Positions 63,767 to 64,000 of a DNA stretch of 64,000 nucleotides are shown one piece after another. Every line of letters begins with the position of its first letter. Positions within the stretch are counted from its first letter, which is position 1. A program made the position numbers and the translations under genes. Under the pieces are notes generated by a model that worked only from the letters and a program-made list of their open reading frames with translations, ran no database searches and was not told the DNA's origin. The stretch is from NCBI GenBank assembly GCA_030323885.1, contig CM059196.1, positions 39,384,535 through 39,448,534 on the forward strand. Reading direction: 5' to 3'. This stretch comes from Branchipolynoe longqiensis. Its lineage: Eukaryota > Annelida > Polychaeta > Phyllodocida > Polynoidae.

Positions 63767-64000
63767 CATTCAATGACAGCAGATGACATTCAATCACAGC
63801 AGACGGCATGCAATCACAGCAGACAACATTCAATCAAAGCATACATGATTTAATCACTGCAGACGACATTTAATCACAGCAGACAACATTCACTAAAAGC
63901 ATACATCATTCAATCACAGCAAATGACATGCAATCACAGCAGATGGCATGCAATCACAGCAGACGACATTCAATCAAAGCATACATCATTCAATCACAGC
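63767..64000. repeat. 20-bp satellite CATTCAATCACAGCAGACGA, runs off the window
   Basis: Twelve consecutive 20-bp units with no length variation. A distinct variant, CATTCAATCAAAGCATACAT or close, appears as units 4, 7 and 11, suggesting higher-order organisation. The array continues beyond 64000. Confidence 0.95.

Overview
This is a gene-poor, repeat-dense stretch of metazoan genome, most likely from a marine invertebrate. The case for a eukaryote is direct: a nuclear-type tRNA-Phe gene, exons bounded by AG/GT splice signals, several tRNA-derived SINE families, non-LTR retrotransposons, a DIRS-type tyrosine-recombinase retrotransposon, many TIR elements and long microsatellite arrays. I cannot name the species. 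There are no bacterial-style operons, rRNA genes or CRISPR arrays.

Host genes. Two minus-strand exons, 41046..40570 and 3344..3169, appear to belong to one gene split by a 37.2 kb intron: the phases match (1/1), the splice sites are consensus, and the joined protein reads through. It looks secreted, is cysteine-rich, and ends in a segment resembling the peptidase C13/legumain-caspase fold followed by an acidic DVDGDG motif. A decayed copy of the second exon's 3' end lies 0.8 kb further downstream. A tRNA-Phe(GAA) gene (38073..38145, +) and a weak candidate terminal exon (37681..37610, -) lie inside the putative intron.

Mobile DNA, left to right. At least 25 pieces of one tRNA-related SINE family (here SINE-1, about 340 bp, (AAC)n tail) are scattered across the window, several nested in one another with 12-13 bp target duplications. 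SINE-2 (two copies) and the dimeric SINE-3 (four dimers and one monomer) are separate families. Non-LTR elements comprise an I-like element with intact RNase H (15201..17031, -, second copy 49851..50670, +), an RTE-like 3' part (6341..7165, -, deleted derivative at 48640), a decayed EN/RT element (27230..30290, -, 3'-end copy at 41825) and a CR1/L2-like 3' end nested in a SINE (31040..31457). A cohort of PIF/Harbinger-like MITEs shares a CCCTGTCA-type end and TTA/TAA target duplications (1042, 10991, 13728, 14595, 51300). Other TIR elements resemble pogo (18738, 33602, 46638), Tc1/mariner (35314), hAT (21894) and a TTAA-flanked family (63021). A long foldback element lies at 19918..20643.

The best-preserved system is a nearly complete DIRS element on the minus strand (61871..56446). 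It has inverted terminal repeats, gag, RT-RNase H, tyrosine recombinase and the diagnostic internal complementary region, which carries both unlike termini head to tail. The RT and RNase H catalytic residues are intact; gag and the recombinase carry frameshifts.

Satellite regions are unusually varied: a 2 kb polypurine tract with 119-bp repeats, a GC-only array, a GT-to-CA strand-switching array, an 18-bp minisatellite with a 244-codon open frame, and a 20-bp satellite with higher-order structure running off the right edge.
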